Counted from the first letter of the stretch, positions 34,233 through 43,946 are shown. The stretch is 64,000 bases of DNA from Bacteroidales bacterium (GCA_016926235.1 JAFGOZ010000390.1:62001-126000), one strand, 5' to 3'. Numbers and translations: made by a program. Notes: generated by a model from the letters alone, not told the origin.

Positions 34233-36056
34233 ATGAAGAACATTATTAGAATTATAGGGTATATAGGAGGATATAAACGTGATGCTGTATTAAGTGTATT
34301 TTTTAATGTTTTACATGCAATATTTGGCTTAGTTCAGGTTACTGCACTAATTCCTTTTCTTAATGTATTATTTGAAAGAACTCAATTATTGGGACCTCAG
34401 CCTGAATTTTCCCTAAATGTTGATGGTTACCTTGAATGGATGACATACCTGGCGGCTAAGTATTCTGCTGAGTATGGGGGTTTCAAAGTTTTAGTAGGTA
34501 TAAGTATTTATGGTGTTATTGCCTCTTTCCTTAAAACAGCTACACAATATGCTTCGCTGTATTTCCTTGCTCCTTTGCGCACAGGCGTAGTTAAAGATAT
34601 TAGAAATAGTGTATATAGAAAGATTGTTGATCTTCCTCTTTCCTATTATAGTGATGAACGTAAAGGTGACACAATGGCAAGAGTTACCTCTGATGTGCAG
34701 GAAATCCAAACATCCATTGTGAGTTCTTTGGAAGCATATATTAAAAACCCTATACTTATGGTTGTGTATGTTAGTTTCCTTATATCAATCAGTTCAAAAT
34801 TAACCCTTTTTGTATTTTTAATGCTTCCAATAAGTGGATATTTGATAGGTAAAGTTGGTAAGAATTTGCGTAAAACGTCCTTCCGGGGACAGGAAAAGCT
34901 GGGTTATCTGACTTCAATAATCGAAGAAACCATAACGGGTTTGCGTATCATTAAAGCATTCAATACGGAAGCTATTATGTTTCGTAAATTTGAAAAGAAT
35001 AATAGTATTTTTACACGTATTATAACAAAGATAACCCGTAAAAGGGGATTGGCCAGTCCTTTAAGTGAGTTTTTAGGTACCATTGTCGTAATGAGTATTT
35101 TAAGTTACGGAGGATATCTCATTTTATCTTCTCAGAGTACTTCCCTTACAGGTTCTAATTTAATTGCATATATTGCAGGATTTTATATGATCATTAATCC
35201 GGCAAAAGCATTCTCAACGGCCTACTATGATGTTCAAAAAGGACTTGCTTCTATAGACAGGATTGATAAGATCTTAAAAGCGGATATTATTATTAAGGAT
35301 GTGAAGGATGCAACTGAGAAGAAAAACTTTGACTCAAAAATTGAATACCGTAATGTGAGTTTTAAATATATTGAAGAACCTGTCTTAAAAAATATTGATA
35401 TTACCATTAATAAAGGGAGAACCATAGCCCTTGTTGGGCAATCAGGTTCAGGTAAGTCTACCCTTGTTGATCTTTTACCCCGACTCATCCAGCTTGAAGA
35501 AGGAGATATTTTAATTGACGGGATATCAATAAATAAGATTAAAATTAAAGATCTGCGGGATTTGATGGGAGTGGTAACTCAACAATCCATCCTGTTTAAT
35601 GATACCGTATTGAATAATATTGCTTTTGGATTTGATAATGTAAAAGAGGAGAAAGTGATAGAAGCTGCTAAGGTGGCAAATGCCCATGAATTTATTATGC
35701 AAATGCCTGATGGATATCAGACAAATATTGGGGACATGGGTGGCAAACTATCTGGTGGACAAAGGCAAAGGCTGACTATCGCAAGAGCAATATTTAAAAA
35801 TCCTCCAATTTTAATCCTTGATGAGGCAACTTCCGCACTTGATACGGAATCAGAAAGATTGGTGCAGGAAGCTCTTATCAATCTAATGAAAAACCGTACA
35901 TCCATTGTAATAGCCCATAGATTATCTACTATTAAGCATGCGGATGAAATACTTGTTATGCACGAAGGTAATATTGTAGAACGTGGCCGTCATGATGACT
36001 TGCTATTGAAGGAAGATGGATTTTACAAGCGGTTACATGAATTGCAGATGACTTAA
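34233..36056 (+). CDS. MsbA-like ABC exporter (fused permease and ATPase)
   Basis: 607 residues. An N-terminal ABC transmembrane domain with six helices (about 15-315) contains GFKVLVGISIYGVIASF and the ARVTSDVQEIQTS coupling stretch. The nucleotide-binding domain follows: Walker A GQSGSGKST (~401), signature LSGGQRQRLTIARA (~505), Walker B ILILDEATSALD (~526) and H-loop AHRLST. MsbA-type proteins flip lipid A core or other lipids across the inner membrane. The substrate is inferred from family, and the adjacent glycosyltransferase (12 nt downstream) supports a lipid or polysaccharide role. A GAGAAGG motif precedes the start. Confidence 0.9.
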   Translation: MKNIIRIIGYIGGYKRDAVLSVFFNVLHAIFGLVQVTALIPFLNVLFERTQLLGPQPEFSLNVDGYLEWMTYLAAKYSAEYGGFKVLVGISIYGVIASFLKTATQYASLYFLAPLRTGVVKDIRNSVYRKIVDLPLSYYSDERKGDTMARVTSDVQEIQTSIVSSLEAYIKNPILMVVYVSFLISISSKLTLFVFLMLPISGYLIGKVGKNLRKTSFRGQEKLGYLTSIIEETITGLRIIKAFNTEAIMFRKFEKNNSIFTRIITKITRKRGLASPLSEFLGTIVVMSILSYGGYLILSSQSTSLTGSNLIAYIAGFYMIINPAKAFSTAYYDVQKGLASIDRIDKILKADIIIKDVKDATEKKNFDSKIEYRNVSFKYIEEPVLKNIDITINKGRTIALVGQSGSGKSTLVDLLPRLIQLEEGDILIDGISINKIKIKDLRDLMGVVTQQSILFNDTVLNNIAFGFDNVKEEKVIEAAKVANAHEFIMQMPDGYQTNIGDMGGKLSGGQRQRLTIARAIFKNPPILILDEATSALDTESERLVQEALINLMKNRTSIVIAHRLSTIKHADEILVMHEGNIVERGRHDDLLLKEDGFYKRLHELQMT

Positions 36057-36068
36057 TGATGTAAGAAG

Positions 36069-37025
36069 ATGAAGATTAGTGGATTTTCCATGGGTAAAAA
36101 TGCCCATAAACTTTACTATCCTATGAAACAGGCCGTTATGTCTGTTTTACCAATTGTAGATGAATTTGTTGTAGCCCTTGGTGATGACGACGAGGATGAT
36201 AATACGAGGGAAGAATTATTAAGTATTGGAAGCGATAAAATAAAAATAATTGATACTGTCTGGGATATTGTGAAATACCCGCGTGGAATGGAGCATGCCC
36301 ATCAAACGGATATTGCTAAATCGCATTGTACGGGTGACTGGTTGATTTATTTGCAGTCAGATGAAGTTATTCATGAAAAATATCTTCCTGTTATCAAAAA
36401 TCGTTGTGAGGAATTATTGGATGATAAGGAGGTTGAAGGATTACTCTTTAAATATATACATTTTTGGGGCGATTATGATCATTACCAGGATTCACATTGC
36501 TGGTATAGAAAGGAAATTCGAATAATAAGGAATAAACCGGAAATTCATTCATGGGAGTCTGCCCAATCATTTCGTAAAATACCCAATTTTGACGGAATCC
36601 ATTATCGTCAACAAGAAAATACGTTTAAATTGAAAGTTGCTGAAGTGGATGCATATATATATCACTATGGCTGGGTACGTCCGCCTGATTTGATGAGAAA
36701 TAAAATTAGAGCTTTTAATGTGAATCACAGAGGGAAAGAGAAAGTGGACGAGATGGTCAAGAATAAGCAATTTGAGGAAATTTATGATTATGGAAACCTT
36801 AGTAAACTTGCTAAATTCAAAGGTTCTCATCCTGAAGTGATGAAAGAATGGATTGCAAACTTCAACTGGAAACATCAGCTGCGTTATTCAGGCCCGCGAG
36901 CTCAGAATAAGATGGTTAGCAAACATGACAAAAGGAAATACAGGGTGATTTCATTTATTGAAAAATATATACTGTTTGGAGGGCGTTTGGGGGAATTTAA
37001 GAACTATATTCTATTGAAAAAATAG
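36069..37025 (+). CDS. Family 2-like glycosyltransferase
   Basis: 318 residues, cytoplasmic, with a GT-A-like start (MKISGFSMGKNAHKLYYPMK) and acidic nucleotide-sugar motifs: VVALGDDDEDD near 38 and LQSDEVIHEKY near 97, the latter in the place of a DXD motif. RIIRNKPEIHSW and GWVRPPDLMRNK are features of a Bacteroidetes subgroup of these enzymes. It is the last gene of the purB, ABC exporter, glycosyltransferase run (12-nt gaps), suggesting a surface glycan or lipid A modification role. Acceptor and donor unknown. Confidence 0.8.
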   Translation: MKISGFSMGKNAHKLYYPMKQAVMSVLPIVDEFVVALGDDDEDDNTREELLSIGSDKIKIIDTVWDIVKYPRGMEHAHQTDIAKSHCTGDWLIYLQSDEVIHEKYLPVIKNRCEELLDDKEVEGLLFKYIHFWGDYDHYQDSHCWYRKEIRIIRNKPEIHSWESAQSFRKIPNFDGIHYRQQENTFKLKVAEVDAYIYHYGWVRPPDLMRNKIRAFNVNHRGKEKVDEMVKNKQFEEIYDYGNLSKLAKFKGSHPEVMKEWIANFNWKHQLRYSGPRAQNKMVSKHDKRKYRVISFIEKYILFGGRLGEFKNYILLKK

Positions 37026-37302
37026 CAGCGTTTTTAGTCAGGACAAAATCCTTCTTACAGGATAAAATATCTGTGTGTATTACCTTGTCGGGGTATATCA
37101 ATACACATCCTCTTTAAGTTACATAAAAGAGGGATTACTTCATGATCCCTGGAAAGGAGGTTCTCAGAACATTTCAATTTTTCTCACTCCTTTCAGTCGT
37201 TCAGAATTTTTTGTTTGCATCCCTTCAAACTCAAGCAAGCTTGGTTTGAATGTCTGCAAACAAAAAATCCGTACACGACAGTGGACGGAAATTGAAATGT
37301 TC
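37026..37302. repeat. Hairpin-rich region beside tRNA-Ser, including a 138-bp imperfect inverted repeat
   Basis: Outer arms AGAACATTTCAATTT (37166-37180) and its exact complement at 37289-37303. Inner arms TTTTTTGTTTGCA (37207-37219) / 37255-37267, both perfect over 13 bp, and TTCAAAC (37224-37230) / GTTTGAA (37244-37250) around an AAGC/GCTT tip. CACT/AGTG and TCGT/ACGA extend the pairing between outer and inner arms. The right arm ends on the last base of the tRNA. Further small hairpins (CCTCTTT/AAAGAGG at 37109-37115/37126-37132; AGGGAT/ATCCCT at 37130-37135/37145-37150) lie to the left. Confidence 0.8.
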
Positions 37303-37390
37303 TGGCGGAGGAAGAGGGATTCGAACCCCCGGTACCTCGCGGTACAACGGTTTTCAAGACCGCCGCAATCGACCACTCTGCCATTCCTCC
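37303..37390 (-). tRNA. tRNA-Ser (anticodon UGA)
   Basis: Read on the minus strand, the 88-nt gene starts GGAGGAATGGCAGAGTGG and ends in a 7-bp acceptor match TTCCTCC, discriminator G and an encoded CCA. The anticodon loop CTTGAAA (anticodon at 37354-37356) reads UGA, for UCA codons. A 14-nt extra arm GTACC gcga GGTAC is the long variable arm of a serine tRNA. The T loop is TTCGAAT. All stems close, so it looks functional. Confidence 0.97.
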
Positions 37391-37557
37391 GCTGCAAAAG
37401 TAATATTTTCTTTTTTCATACAAAATTTATCTTATTTATTTTACAGAAAAATTTCATTGCTACAGTTAAACAACTCTATAAAAAGGTGTTAATAACATCG
37501 AAAAATTGTTAATAAATGAAAAAAAACGTGTATTTATGTTATTTTTTTGCTTGTAAA

Positions 37558-37588
37558 TTTGCTAAACATCAGAAATAGTCTATATTTG
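37558..37588 (+). promoter_or_regulatory. Bacteroidetes-type sigma-A promoter of the HU gene
   Basis: TTTG (37558-37561), 19 nt, then TATATTTG (37581-37588) matches the Bacteroidetes consensus TTTG-N19-21-TAnnTTTG exactly. Transcription would start near 37595, giving a ~44-nt leader before the ATG at 37639. Confidence 0.85.
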
Positions 37589-37638
37589 TATAAGAAACTA
37601 AAATTTTTAAAAATTACTAACCCTAAAAATTTAGAATT

Positions 37639-37911
37639 ATGAACAAAGCACAATTAATTGATGCCATCGCTAGTTCAGCAAAATTAACTAAAGCAGATGC
37701 TAAAAGAGCATTGGATGCATTTGTTGAAGCTACTACTAAAGCGTTGAAAAAAGGTGACAGGGTAGCTCTAGTTGGATTTGGTTCTTTCTCAGTATCTAAG
37801 AGAAGCCAAAGAACAGGTAGAAACCCACAAACTGGTAAGCCTATAACAATTGCTGCTAAGAAAGTTGTTAAATTCAAAGCAGGTAGTGAACTTTCAGATG
37901 CTGTAAAATAG
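37639..37911 (+). CDS. hup: DNA-binding protein HU
   Basis: 90 residues, the standard length for [30 protein letters not shown] starts the helical dimer part, [17 protein letters not shown] is the beta-saddle entry, and [14 protein letters not shown] is the DNA-intercalating arm with the conserved RNPxTG proline. Nucleoid protein that bends and coats DNA. It has its own strong promoter (37558-37588) and terminator (37932-37959), so it is expected to be an abundant monocistronic gene. Confidence 0.96.
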   Translation: MNKAQLIDAIASSAKLTKADAKRALDAFVEATTKALKKGDRVALVGFGSFSVSKRSQRTGRNPQTGKPITIAAKKVVKFKAGSELSDAVK

Positions 37912-37931
37912 TAAATGAAAAAAGCTTGAAG

Positions 37932-37959
37932 AGGGAGTACCTGAGTGCTCCCTTTTTTT
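37932..37959 (+). terminator. Terminator of the HU gene
   Basis: AGGGAGTAC (37932-37940) / GTGCTCCCT (37945-37953) with one T-G pair and a 4-nt loop, followed by seven T. It lies 21 nt after the HU stop and 14 nt before the next start. Confidence 0.92.
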
Positions 37960-37972
37960 ATGTCTTTTAATA

Positions 37973-38653
37973 ATGAAAGTAGCTGTAAATAAAAAGGAAC
38001 TCATTACGTATTTATCAGAATTTGCTACGGATAAACGATTTGAACAATTCAAAGAAGTTATACAGTATCGCACACGATATATAACTGTGGCAATAGAGGA
38101 TGTATATCAATCGCAAAACGCAAGTGCAGTTTTACGTACTTGTGAATGTTTAGGGATTCAGGATATTCACGTTATTGAGAATAAAAATAAATATACTTTA
38201 AATCCTGATGTTGCACTGGGAGCATCAAAATGGATTAACATAATAAAGCACAATCAAAAGAAAAACAACTCCCTTCAGACAATTTCATACTTAAAGGAAA
38301 ATGGATATAGAATTGTTGCAACTACTCCTCATAAAAATGAATGTTCGTTGGAAGAATTTAATATTGAAAATGGAAGGTTTGCACTTTTTTTTGGTACAGA
38401 AATGAATGGATTAACCTGCGATGTAATTGATAATGCAGATGAATACCTGAAAATTCCCATGTTTGGGTTTACAGAGAGTTTTAATATTTCTGTTTCTGCT
38501 GCTATCATTTTACATCATCTGACATTAAGATTACGCAATTCAAATATACCCTGGCAACTGTCTGACGAAGAAAAAGATGATATATTATTGAATTGGTTAC
38601 AACAAAGCATAAAAAAGGCAGATCGTATTATTTATGAATTCTATAAAAAATAG
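37973..38653 (+). CDS. TrmH-type tRNA ribose methyltransferase
   Basis: 226 residues with the three SpoU motifs: NASAVLRTCECLGIQDIHVIE (motif 1, with the Asn and Arg), ALFFGTEMNGL (motif 2) and FGFTESFNISVSAAIILHHL (motif 3). The SPOUT knot binds S-adenosylmethionine. TrmH 2'-O-methylates G18 of tRNA, and length and the C-terminal helices (NLLNWLQQSIKKADRI-like) fit it. A 23S rRNA methyltransferase of the same family is an alternative. It sits between the HU terminator and a LytTR gene. Confidence 0.88.
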   Translation: MKVAVNKKELITYLSEFATDKRFEQFKEVIQYRTRYITVAIEDVYQSQNASAVLRTCECLGIQDIHVIENKNKYTLNPDVALGASKWINIIKHNQKKNNSLQTISYLKENGYRIVATTPHKNECSLEEFNIENGRFALFFGTEMNGLTCDVIDNADEYLKIPMFGFTESFNISVSAAIILHHLTLRLRNSNIPWQLSDEEKDDILLNWLQQSIKKADRIIYEFYKK

Positions 38654-38919
38654 TTTCATTTGCAGTTGTTGAAAGTATTTTTATTTAACATTTTTTCTGA
38701 AATATAACCCTATATCAGGAAATGGTTATTTTGTCAAACTTAATTAATTATCAGGATATAAATGACTTAATATATGCAGAAAAAAGAGCAGCTAATGCTT
38801 TTTGTTATCTTTCAATTGTTAAAATATCATCTGTAAACAAAACAAAAATTTGTTATATTTGACAGAAAGATATATTTCTTTGACGAAATTATTATTATCT
38901 TACACTAAAATGTAATTAA
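38654..38919 (+). promoter_or_regulatory. Upstream region of the second LytTR regulator
   Basis: 266 AT-rich bases. TATATTTG at 38854-38861 matches the -7 element of Bacteroidetes promoters, 58 nt before the ATG, but no TTTG lies 19-21 nt upstream, so the promoter call is tentative. No repeats or hairpins of note. Confidence 0.4.
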
Positions 38920-39624
38920 ATGAATTGTATAATTATAGATGATGATCCGCTCTCAAGAAGGGTGATAGAAGAACTGGTAAGTAAAACGGATGCACTTAAT
39001 TTGCTTGCATCTTATACCAGTGCTGTGGATGCTATTAATGCATTTAGTACACATGATGAGATTGACCTGATATTTTTGGATATCGAAATGCCAGAAATGA
39101 GTGGAATAGACTTCTTAAAGACACTCAAGAACCCACCGCAAATTATAATCATTTCATCACAGGAGAAATACGCCCTTGATGCTTTTGAGTATGATGTTAC
39201 GGACTATTTGCTGAAACCAGTTTCATACAGCCGGTTTTATAAAGCAGTTGATAAAGTCTACGAGAGATACAAAAAAAATAAGATTGAGGCCCAGGCAAAC
39301 GAGATTTTTATAAAAAAGAATTCTACTCTGGTAAGGTTAAAGTTTGATGATATTCTCTGGGTGGAGGCATTAGAGAATTACGTAATTTTTACTACATATA
39401 AGGAAAAATTTACTATTCATTTTACAATGAAGGCCATAGAGCAAAAGCTGCCTTCAAGCATGTTTACAAGGGTTCATCGATCTTATATTGTAAATATCCG
39501 CAACATAAATGTTATTGAAGATAATTCAATAATAATAACTACCAATGAGGGGCCAAAATCAATTCCTATTGGAAAGTCTTATAAAGACAAGTTGATGAAT
39601 GACATTAACTTAATTGCTAAATAG
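38920..39624 (+). CDS. LytTR-family response regulator (orphan)
   Basis: 234 residues. The receiver domain has D7-D9, acceptor D54 in IFLDIEMPE and the LLKPVS lysine. The LytTR domain spans about 130-232 (LRFDDILWVEALENYV-like entry, FTRVHRSYIVNIRNINVIE). No LytS kinase is adjacent; the next gene, 35 nt downstream, is an aminotransferase. A kinase elsewhere in the genome must be inferred. Confidence 0.92.
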   Translation: MNCIIIDDDPLSRRVIEELVSKTDALNLLASYTSAVDAINAFSTHDEIDLIFLDIEMPEMSGIDFLKTLKNPPQIIIISSQEKYALDAFEYDVTDYLLKPVSYSRFYKAVDKVYERYKKNKIEAQANEIFIKKNSTLVRLKFDDILWVEALENYVIFTTYKEKFTIHFTMKAIEQKLPSSMFTRVHRSYIVNIRNINVIEDNSIIITTNEGPKSIPIGKSYKDKLMNDINLIAK

Positions 39625-39659
39625 ATTCCTTATAAAATATATTAAGCAAACCTTATTTT

Positions 39660-40844
39660 ATGGATGTTTTGCGCCAGTTGTTTTTTCAGCATGTGGCTCA
39701 AACTTCTGAATCGCCATTGGCCCTAGAGTTTGACAAAGCTGAAGGTATATATTTGTATGACCCCTCTGGGAAACAGTATATAGATCTTATTTCCGGGATA
39801 TCTGTTAGCAATATCGGGCATTGCCATCCTGATGTAGTAAGGGCAATACAGGAACAGGCAGCAAAATACCTCCATTTAATGGTATATGGAGAATATATAT
39901 TGTCACCTCAGGTTAAATTAGCCCGGCTACTAGCAGATTTACTTCCGGAGAAGCTGAATTCCATTTATTATCTGAATTCAGGAAGTGAAGCAGTAGAAGC
40001 AGCCTTAAAGCTGGCGAAAAGAGTGACTGGCAGGAGTAAAATCATTGCATGTAAAAATGCTTACCATGGTAGTACACAGGGGGCTCTTAGCGTTATGGGT
40101 AACGAAACTATGAAGCAATCTTTCAGGCCATTAATTCCTGGAATTCAATTTATTCGTTTCAATGAGGGTGAGGATCTATCAGTAATTACGGATAAAACGG
40201 CTTGTGTAATTATTGAACCAGTGCAGGGCGAAGCAGGTGTCAGAATTCCTAGGACTGAGTATTTGAATAAACTAAGGAAAAAATGTAACGAAACAGGAAC
40301 CTTATTAATATTTGATGAAGCACAAACCGGATTCGGAAGAACAGGTTTTTTATTTGCATTCATAAAATATAATGTAGTACCTGATATCATGATCGTGGCC
40401 AAAGCAATGGGGGGAGGTTTGCCATTAAGCGGTGTTATCGCTTCCATGGACCTGCTCCGTGCTTTTACAAATAATCCGGTTTTGGGTCATATTACTACTT
40501 TTGGCGGGCATCCATTATGTTGTGCAGCTTCTTATGCAGCATTAAAGGTTCTTATAAATGAGAATTTAATTTCATCTGTTCAAGAGAAGGCAAATCTATT
40601 TGTTCAGTTATTGCAACATAAAAGAATTAAAGAGATTCGAAATGAAGGATTAATGATGGCTTGTCAATTGGAAGATGGGCAACAGGTGCGAAAAGTAATA
40701 CAAAATTGTATACAAAAAGGATTAATAACAGATTGGTTTTTATTTTGTGATTCTGCCTTACGCATTGCACCGGCTTTAACTATTAGCAATGAAGAAATAA
40801 TTAAGTCATGTAAAATTTTGCTTGAAGCGATAGATAATTTGTGA
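39660..40844 (+). CDS. Class III aminotransferase (acetylornithine/ornithine type)
   Basis: 394 residues with pyridoxal-phosphate motifs of class III aminotransferases: YLNSGSEAVEAALKLAKRVTGR binds the cofactor phosphate, LLIFDEAQTGFGRTG has the Asp that contacts the pyridine nitrogen, and VAKAMGGGLPLSG carries the Schiff-base lysine near 247. FGGHPLCCAASYAAL completes the site. Acetylornithine, ornithine or 4-aminobutyrate could be the amino donor; sequence alone does not decide. It lies 35 nt after the LytTR gene and may be cotranscribed with it. Confidence 0.86.
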   Translation: MDVLRQLFFQHVAQTSESPLALEFDKAEGIYLYDPSGKQYIDLISGISVSNIGHCHPDVVRAIQEQAAKYLHLMVYGEYILSPQVKLARLLADLLPEKLNSIYYLNSGSEAVEAALKLAKRVTGRSKIIACKNAYHGSTQGALSVMGNETMKQSFRPLIPGIQFIRFNEGEDLSVITDKTACVIIEPVQGEAGVRIPRTEYLNKLRKKCNETGTLLIFDEAQTGFGRTGFLFAFIKYNVVPDIMIVAKAMGGGLPLSGVIASMDLLRAFTNNPVLGHITTFGGHPLCCAASYAALKVLINENLISSVQEKANLFVQLLQHKRIKEIRNEGLMMACQLEDGQQVRKVIQNCIQKGLITDWFLFCDSALRIAPALTISNEEIIKSCKILLEAIDNL

Positions 40845-40903
40845 AAAGACATACTATTTTAAATAAAAAGAGGTTGTATTATAGGATATATTAAGGTATT
40901 AAT

Positions 40904-41749
40904 ATGAAGATATTTTGGTACTCGATTGGTGTGATGATTTTAAGTATAATTGGTGAATCTGGTTATTCCCAAAATATTACAAGTAGCCAAATCTGGCAAA
41001 ACGAACAAAAACTTAAGGAATTTTTTAATGAAATTTATTTGAGTGCTACAGATAATGATAAATTGAAATATAATGATAGTGTATTAGTGCTTTTGGAAGA
41101 GACAATAAAAATGTCGGGGAGTTTTACATATCCATTTGATTCGCTTTCCAGGATGGGTATTATTACATCTCCGGATAAGGCATTTCGGTTATACAACTGG
41201 AATCTTTCTTATATGAATGGAACACATACGTATTTCTGTTTTTTACAAAAATACAACAAGGAAAGCAAGGAATACGAGTTGTGTCAACTTTTTGATAAAT
41301 CGGAGGAAATTACAAATCCTGAAGATTTAATCCTGGATAAAGATAATTGGTTTGGGGCACTTTATTACAAAATTATTCCTGTTAAACACAAAAAGAAGGA
41401 ATATTATGTTTTATTGGGTTTAGATCTAAACAATTTTCTTACTACAAAAAAGATTATTGAGACCCTTTATTTCGATGATAAGGAAAACATAAAATTTGGG
41501 ACAGATGTTTTTTTTATCAATAGGAAAAAACAACGGAGGGTCATTTTTGAATATTCTTCAAATGCTACGATGACACTAAATTCTATCGAAAAAAATAGAA
41601 TAATTCTTTTTGATCATTTGTCACCATCAAGACCCAGTCTAGAAGGTAAATATGAACATTATGGTCCTGATTTTTCCTATGATGCTCTTATCTTAAAAAA
41701 AGGCATATGGGACTATGTGTCAGACTATGATGCACGAAATGAAGAGTGA
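40904..41749 (+). CDS. Secreted protein of unknown function
   Basis: 281 residues. The signal peptide about 1-22 (MKIFWYSIGVMILSIIGESGYS) is followed by QNITSSQIW. The mature part alternates helices and strands, with LYYKIIPVKHKKKEYYVLLGLDLNNF (two segments) and DHLSPSRPSLEGKYEHYGPDFSYDAL near the C-terminus. I recognise no domain. Such proteins recur in Bacteroidetes near housekeeping genes, probably as periplasmic proteins. It is a single gene, with htpG downstream after 148 bp. Confidence 0.6.
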   Translation: MKIFWYSIGVMILSIIGESGYSQNITSSQIWQNEQKLKEFFNEIYLSATDNDKLKYNDSVLVLLEETIKMSGSFTYPFDSLSRMGIITSPDKAFRLYNWNLSYMNGTHTYFCFLQKYNKESKEYELCQLFDKSEEITNPEDLILDKDNWFGALYYKIIPVKHKKKEYYVLLGLDLNNFLTTKKIIETLYFDDKENIKFGTDVFFINRKKQRRVIFEYSSNATMTLNSIEKNRIILFDHLSPSRPSLEGKYEHYGPDFSYDALILKKGIWDYVSDYDARNEE

Positions 41750-41897
41750 TCTGTTTATGTAAGTAGTTTTAGTCCAATTTCTTTCTACTATATTGTCAAA
41801 TATCTTTATACTACACTGACAAATAGTCAGAATTTTTCAATTGGCATATTGTTTGAAAAAACAGCATGAATAATGTTTAACAAAAAAATGGATAGCT

Positions 41898-43946
41898 ATG
41901 CAAAAGGGTAAAATTGATGTTACAACCGAAAACATTTTTCCAATTATTAAGAAATTTCTGTATTCTGAGCACGAAATTTTTCTCAGGGAACTGGTCTCTA
42001 ATGCTATGGATGCAACCAAGAAGCTTAAAGCTCTCTCCTCTGTGGGAGAATATAAGGACGAACTGGGAGATTTAACTGTAAGATTAAGCCTTGATAAAAA
42101 GGCAAAGACACTTACTGTATCAGACAGGGGGATTGGAATGACAGAGGAAGAGGTTAATAAGTATATTAACCAGATAGCCTTCTCAAGTGCTGAAGAATTT
42201 TTGGATAAATATAAAAACAAGATAGATAGTATTATAGGCCATTTTGGATTAGGTTTTTACTCAGCTTTCATGGTTTCGGATAAAGTGGAGATCATTACAA
42301 AGTCATATAAAGAAGGGGCAAAAGCTGTAAAATGGATATGTGACGGGACCCCTGACTATTCGATTGAAGAAGTGGAAAAAGCTGATCGTGGCACGGATAT
42401 TATATTGCATTTTGACAAGGATTCGAAAGAATTTCAGGAAGAAACAAGAATAGAGGAGTTGTTGAATAAATATTGCAAGTTCCTGCCAATAGAAATAGCT
42501 TTTGGTAAGGTGAAAGAATGGAAAGACGGGAAAGAGGTTGAGACAGATAAAGACAATATAATAAATAATACACAACCTGCATGGACAAAGAAGCCGGCTG
42601 ACCTGAAAGACGAGGATTATGCAAGCTTTTACAGAGAATTATACCCGGCTACATTTGAGGAGCCATTATTTAATATTCATTTAAATGTTGATTATCCTTT
42701 TACTTTAACCGGTATACTTTATTTTCCTAAGATCAGAAGTAATATTGAAATTCAAAAGAATAAGATACAATTGTATTGTAACCAGGTATTTGTAACAGAT
42801 TCTGTTGAAGGTATAGTGCCTGAATTCTTAACATTATTGCATGGAGTGCTTGATTCACCTGACATTCCATTGAATGTGTCAAGAAGTTATTTGCAGAGTG
42901 ACTCCAATGTGAAAAAGATATCAAGCCATATTACTAAAAAGGTTGCTGACAGGCTTCAGGAAATATTTAAGAATGACAGAACTACATTCGAACAGAAATG
43001 GGACGATCTCAAATTATTTGTTGAATATGGATGTTTAACAGATGAAAAGTTTTATGAAAAAGCCAAACAATTTTTCTTGCTGAAAAATACAGAAAACAAG
43101 TACTTTACAATTGATGAATACGAGAAGATTATTAAAGATAATCAAACAGATAAAGATAAAAAAGTAGTTTTTCTGTATACAAATGATATCGAAGGGCAGT
43201 ATACTTTCGTTGAGGCGGCAAAAGGCAAAGGATATGATGTATTACTAATGAATGGACATTTGGATAATCATTTTATTAATTATTTGGAAAGTAAAATGAC
43301 CGATTCACGTTTTGCCCGCGTGGATGCGGATGTGCTTGACCGTTTGATACCCAAAGGCGATATTAGTGAATCAAAACTTACCCTGCAACAAAAAGACGAT
43401 CTGACAGTAATATTCAGGAACCAACTTCCGGAAAAAGGCCATTTTGTGATAGCATTTGAGGGACTTTCTGAAACAGATAATCCTATGATAATAACTCAAT
43501 CGGAGTTTATGCGGAGAATGAAAGATATGTCTTCTATAAGCGGAGGAATGGGATTTTATGGAGATCTTCCGGATAGCTATAATTTGGTAGTGAATTCAAA
43601 TCATAATTTGGTAAACAGGATTGTTGAGGATATGGAAAAGAAGGCAGGCAAAGAATTATCTGCTATAGATGCTAAAGTTGCTCCAATAAAAGAAAATAAG
43701 GAAACAATTGAAAAGGCAAATAAAGATAAAAAAGAAGATGAGATAAAGCAGGAAGATAAAGATCGTATTGCTGACCTCGATAAAAAGATATCTGAGCTGA
43801 ATACAAAAAGGGAGGAAGCACTAAAAAAATATTCAGGTAAAAACAAGCTTGTAAGACAATTGATTGACCTGGCATTATTGTCAAATAATATGCTTAAAGG
43901 AGAAGATCTGGATAAATTTGTTAAGAGGAGTATAGATCTGATATAG
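41898..43946 (+). CDS. htpG: Molecular chaperone HtpG (Hsp90)
   Basis: 682 residues. N-terminal ATPase: FLRELVSNAMDATKKL (Glu and Asn of the Bergerat fold), LTVSDRGIGMTEEEV and GHFGLGFYSAFMVSD. The middle domain includes GVLDSPDIPLNVSRSYLQ with the catalytic arginine. The C-terminal dimer domain contains a Lys/Glu-rich insert (about 590-650: KENKETIEKANKDKK). It is about 60 residues longer than E. coli HtpG, which I recall as usual for this phylum. ATP-dependent folding chaperone in the cytoplasm. I see no CIRCE element upstream. Confidence 0.96.
   Translation: MQKGKIDVTTENIFPIIKKFLYSEHEIFLRELVSNAMDATKKLKALSSVGEYKDELGDLTVRLSLDKKAKTLTVSDRGIGMTEEEVNKYINQIAFSSAEEFLDKYKNKIDSIIGHFGLGFYSAFMVSDKVEIITKSYKEGAKAVKWICDGTPDYSIEEVEKADRGTDIILHFDKDSKEFQEETRIEELLNKYCKFLPIEIAFGKVKEWKDGKEVETDKDNIINNTQPAWTKKPADLKDEDYASFYRELYPATFEEPLFNIHLNVDYPFTLTGILYFPKIRSNIEIQKNKIQLYCNQVFVTDSVEGIVPEFLTLLHGVLDSPDIPLNVSRSYLQSDSNVKKISSHITKKVADRLQEIFKNDRTTFEQKWDDLKLFVEYGCLTDEKFYEKAKQFFLLKNTENKYFTIDEYEKIIKDNQTDKDKKVVFLYTNDIEGQYTFVEAAKGKGYDVLLMNGHLDNHFINYLESKMTDSRFARVDADVLDRLIPKGDISESKLTLQQKDDLTVIFRNQLPEKGHFVIAFEGLSETDNPMIITQSEFMRRMKDMSSISGGMGFYGDLPDSYNLVVNSNHNLVNRIVEDMEKKAGKELSAIDAKVAPIKENKETIEKANKDKKEDEIKQEDKDRIADLDKKISELNTKREEALKKYSGKNKLVRQLIDLALLSNNMLKGEDLDKFVKRSIDLI

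Noticed and set aside
37164..37512. Several overlapping ORFs of 70-145 codons around the tRNA
   Set aside because: They cross the tRNA-Ser gene and its hairpin; codons there reflect RNA structure, not protein.
41750..41897. CIRCE-type heat-shock operator before htpG
   Set aside because: The only inverted repeat seen (CTGAC/GTCAG near 41816-41830) does not match the CIRCE consensus.
41837..43884. Minus-strand ORFs across htpG
   Set aside because: They overlap a complete HtpG with all family motifs and have no features of their own.
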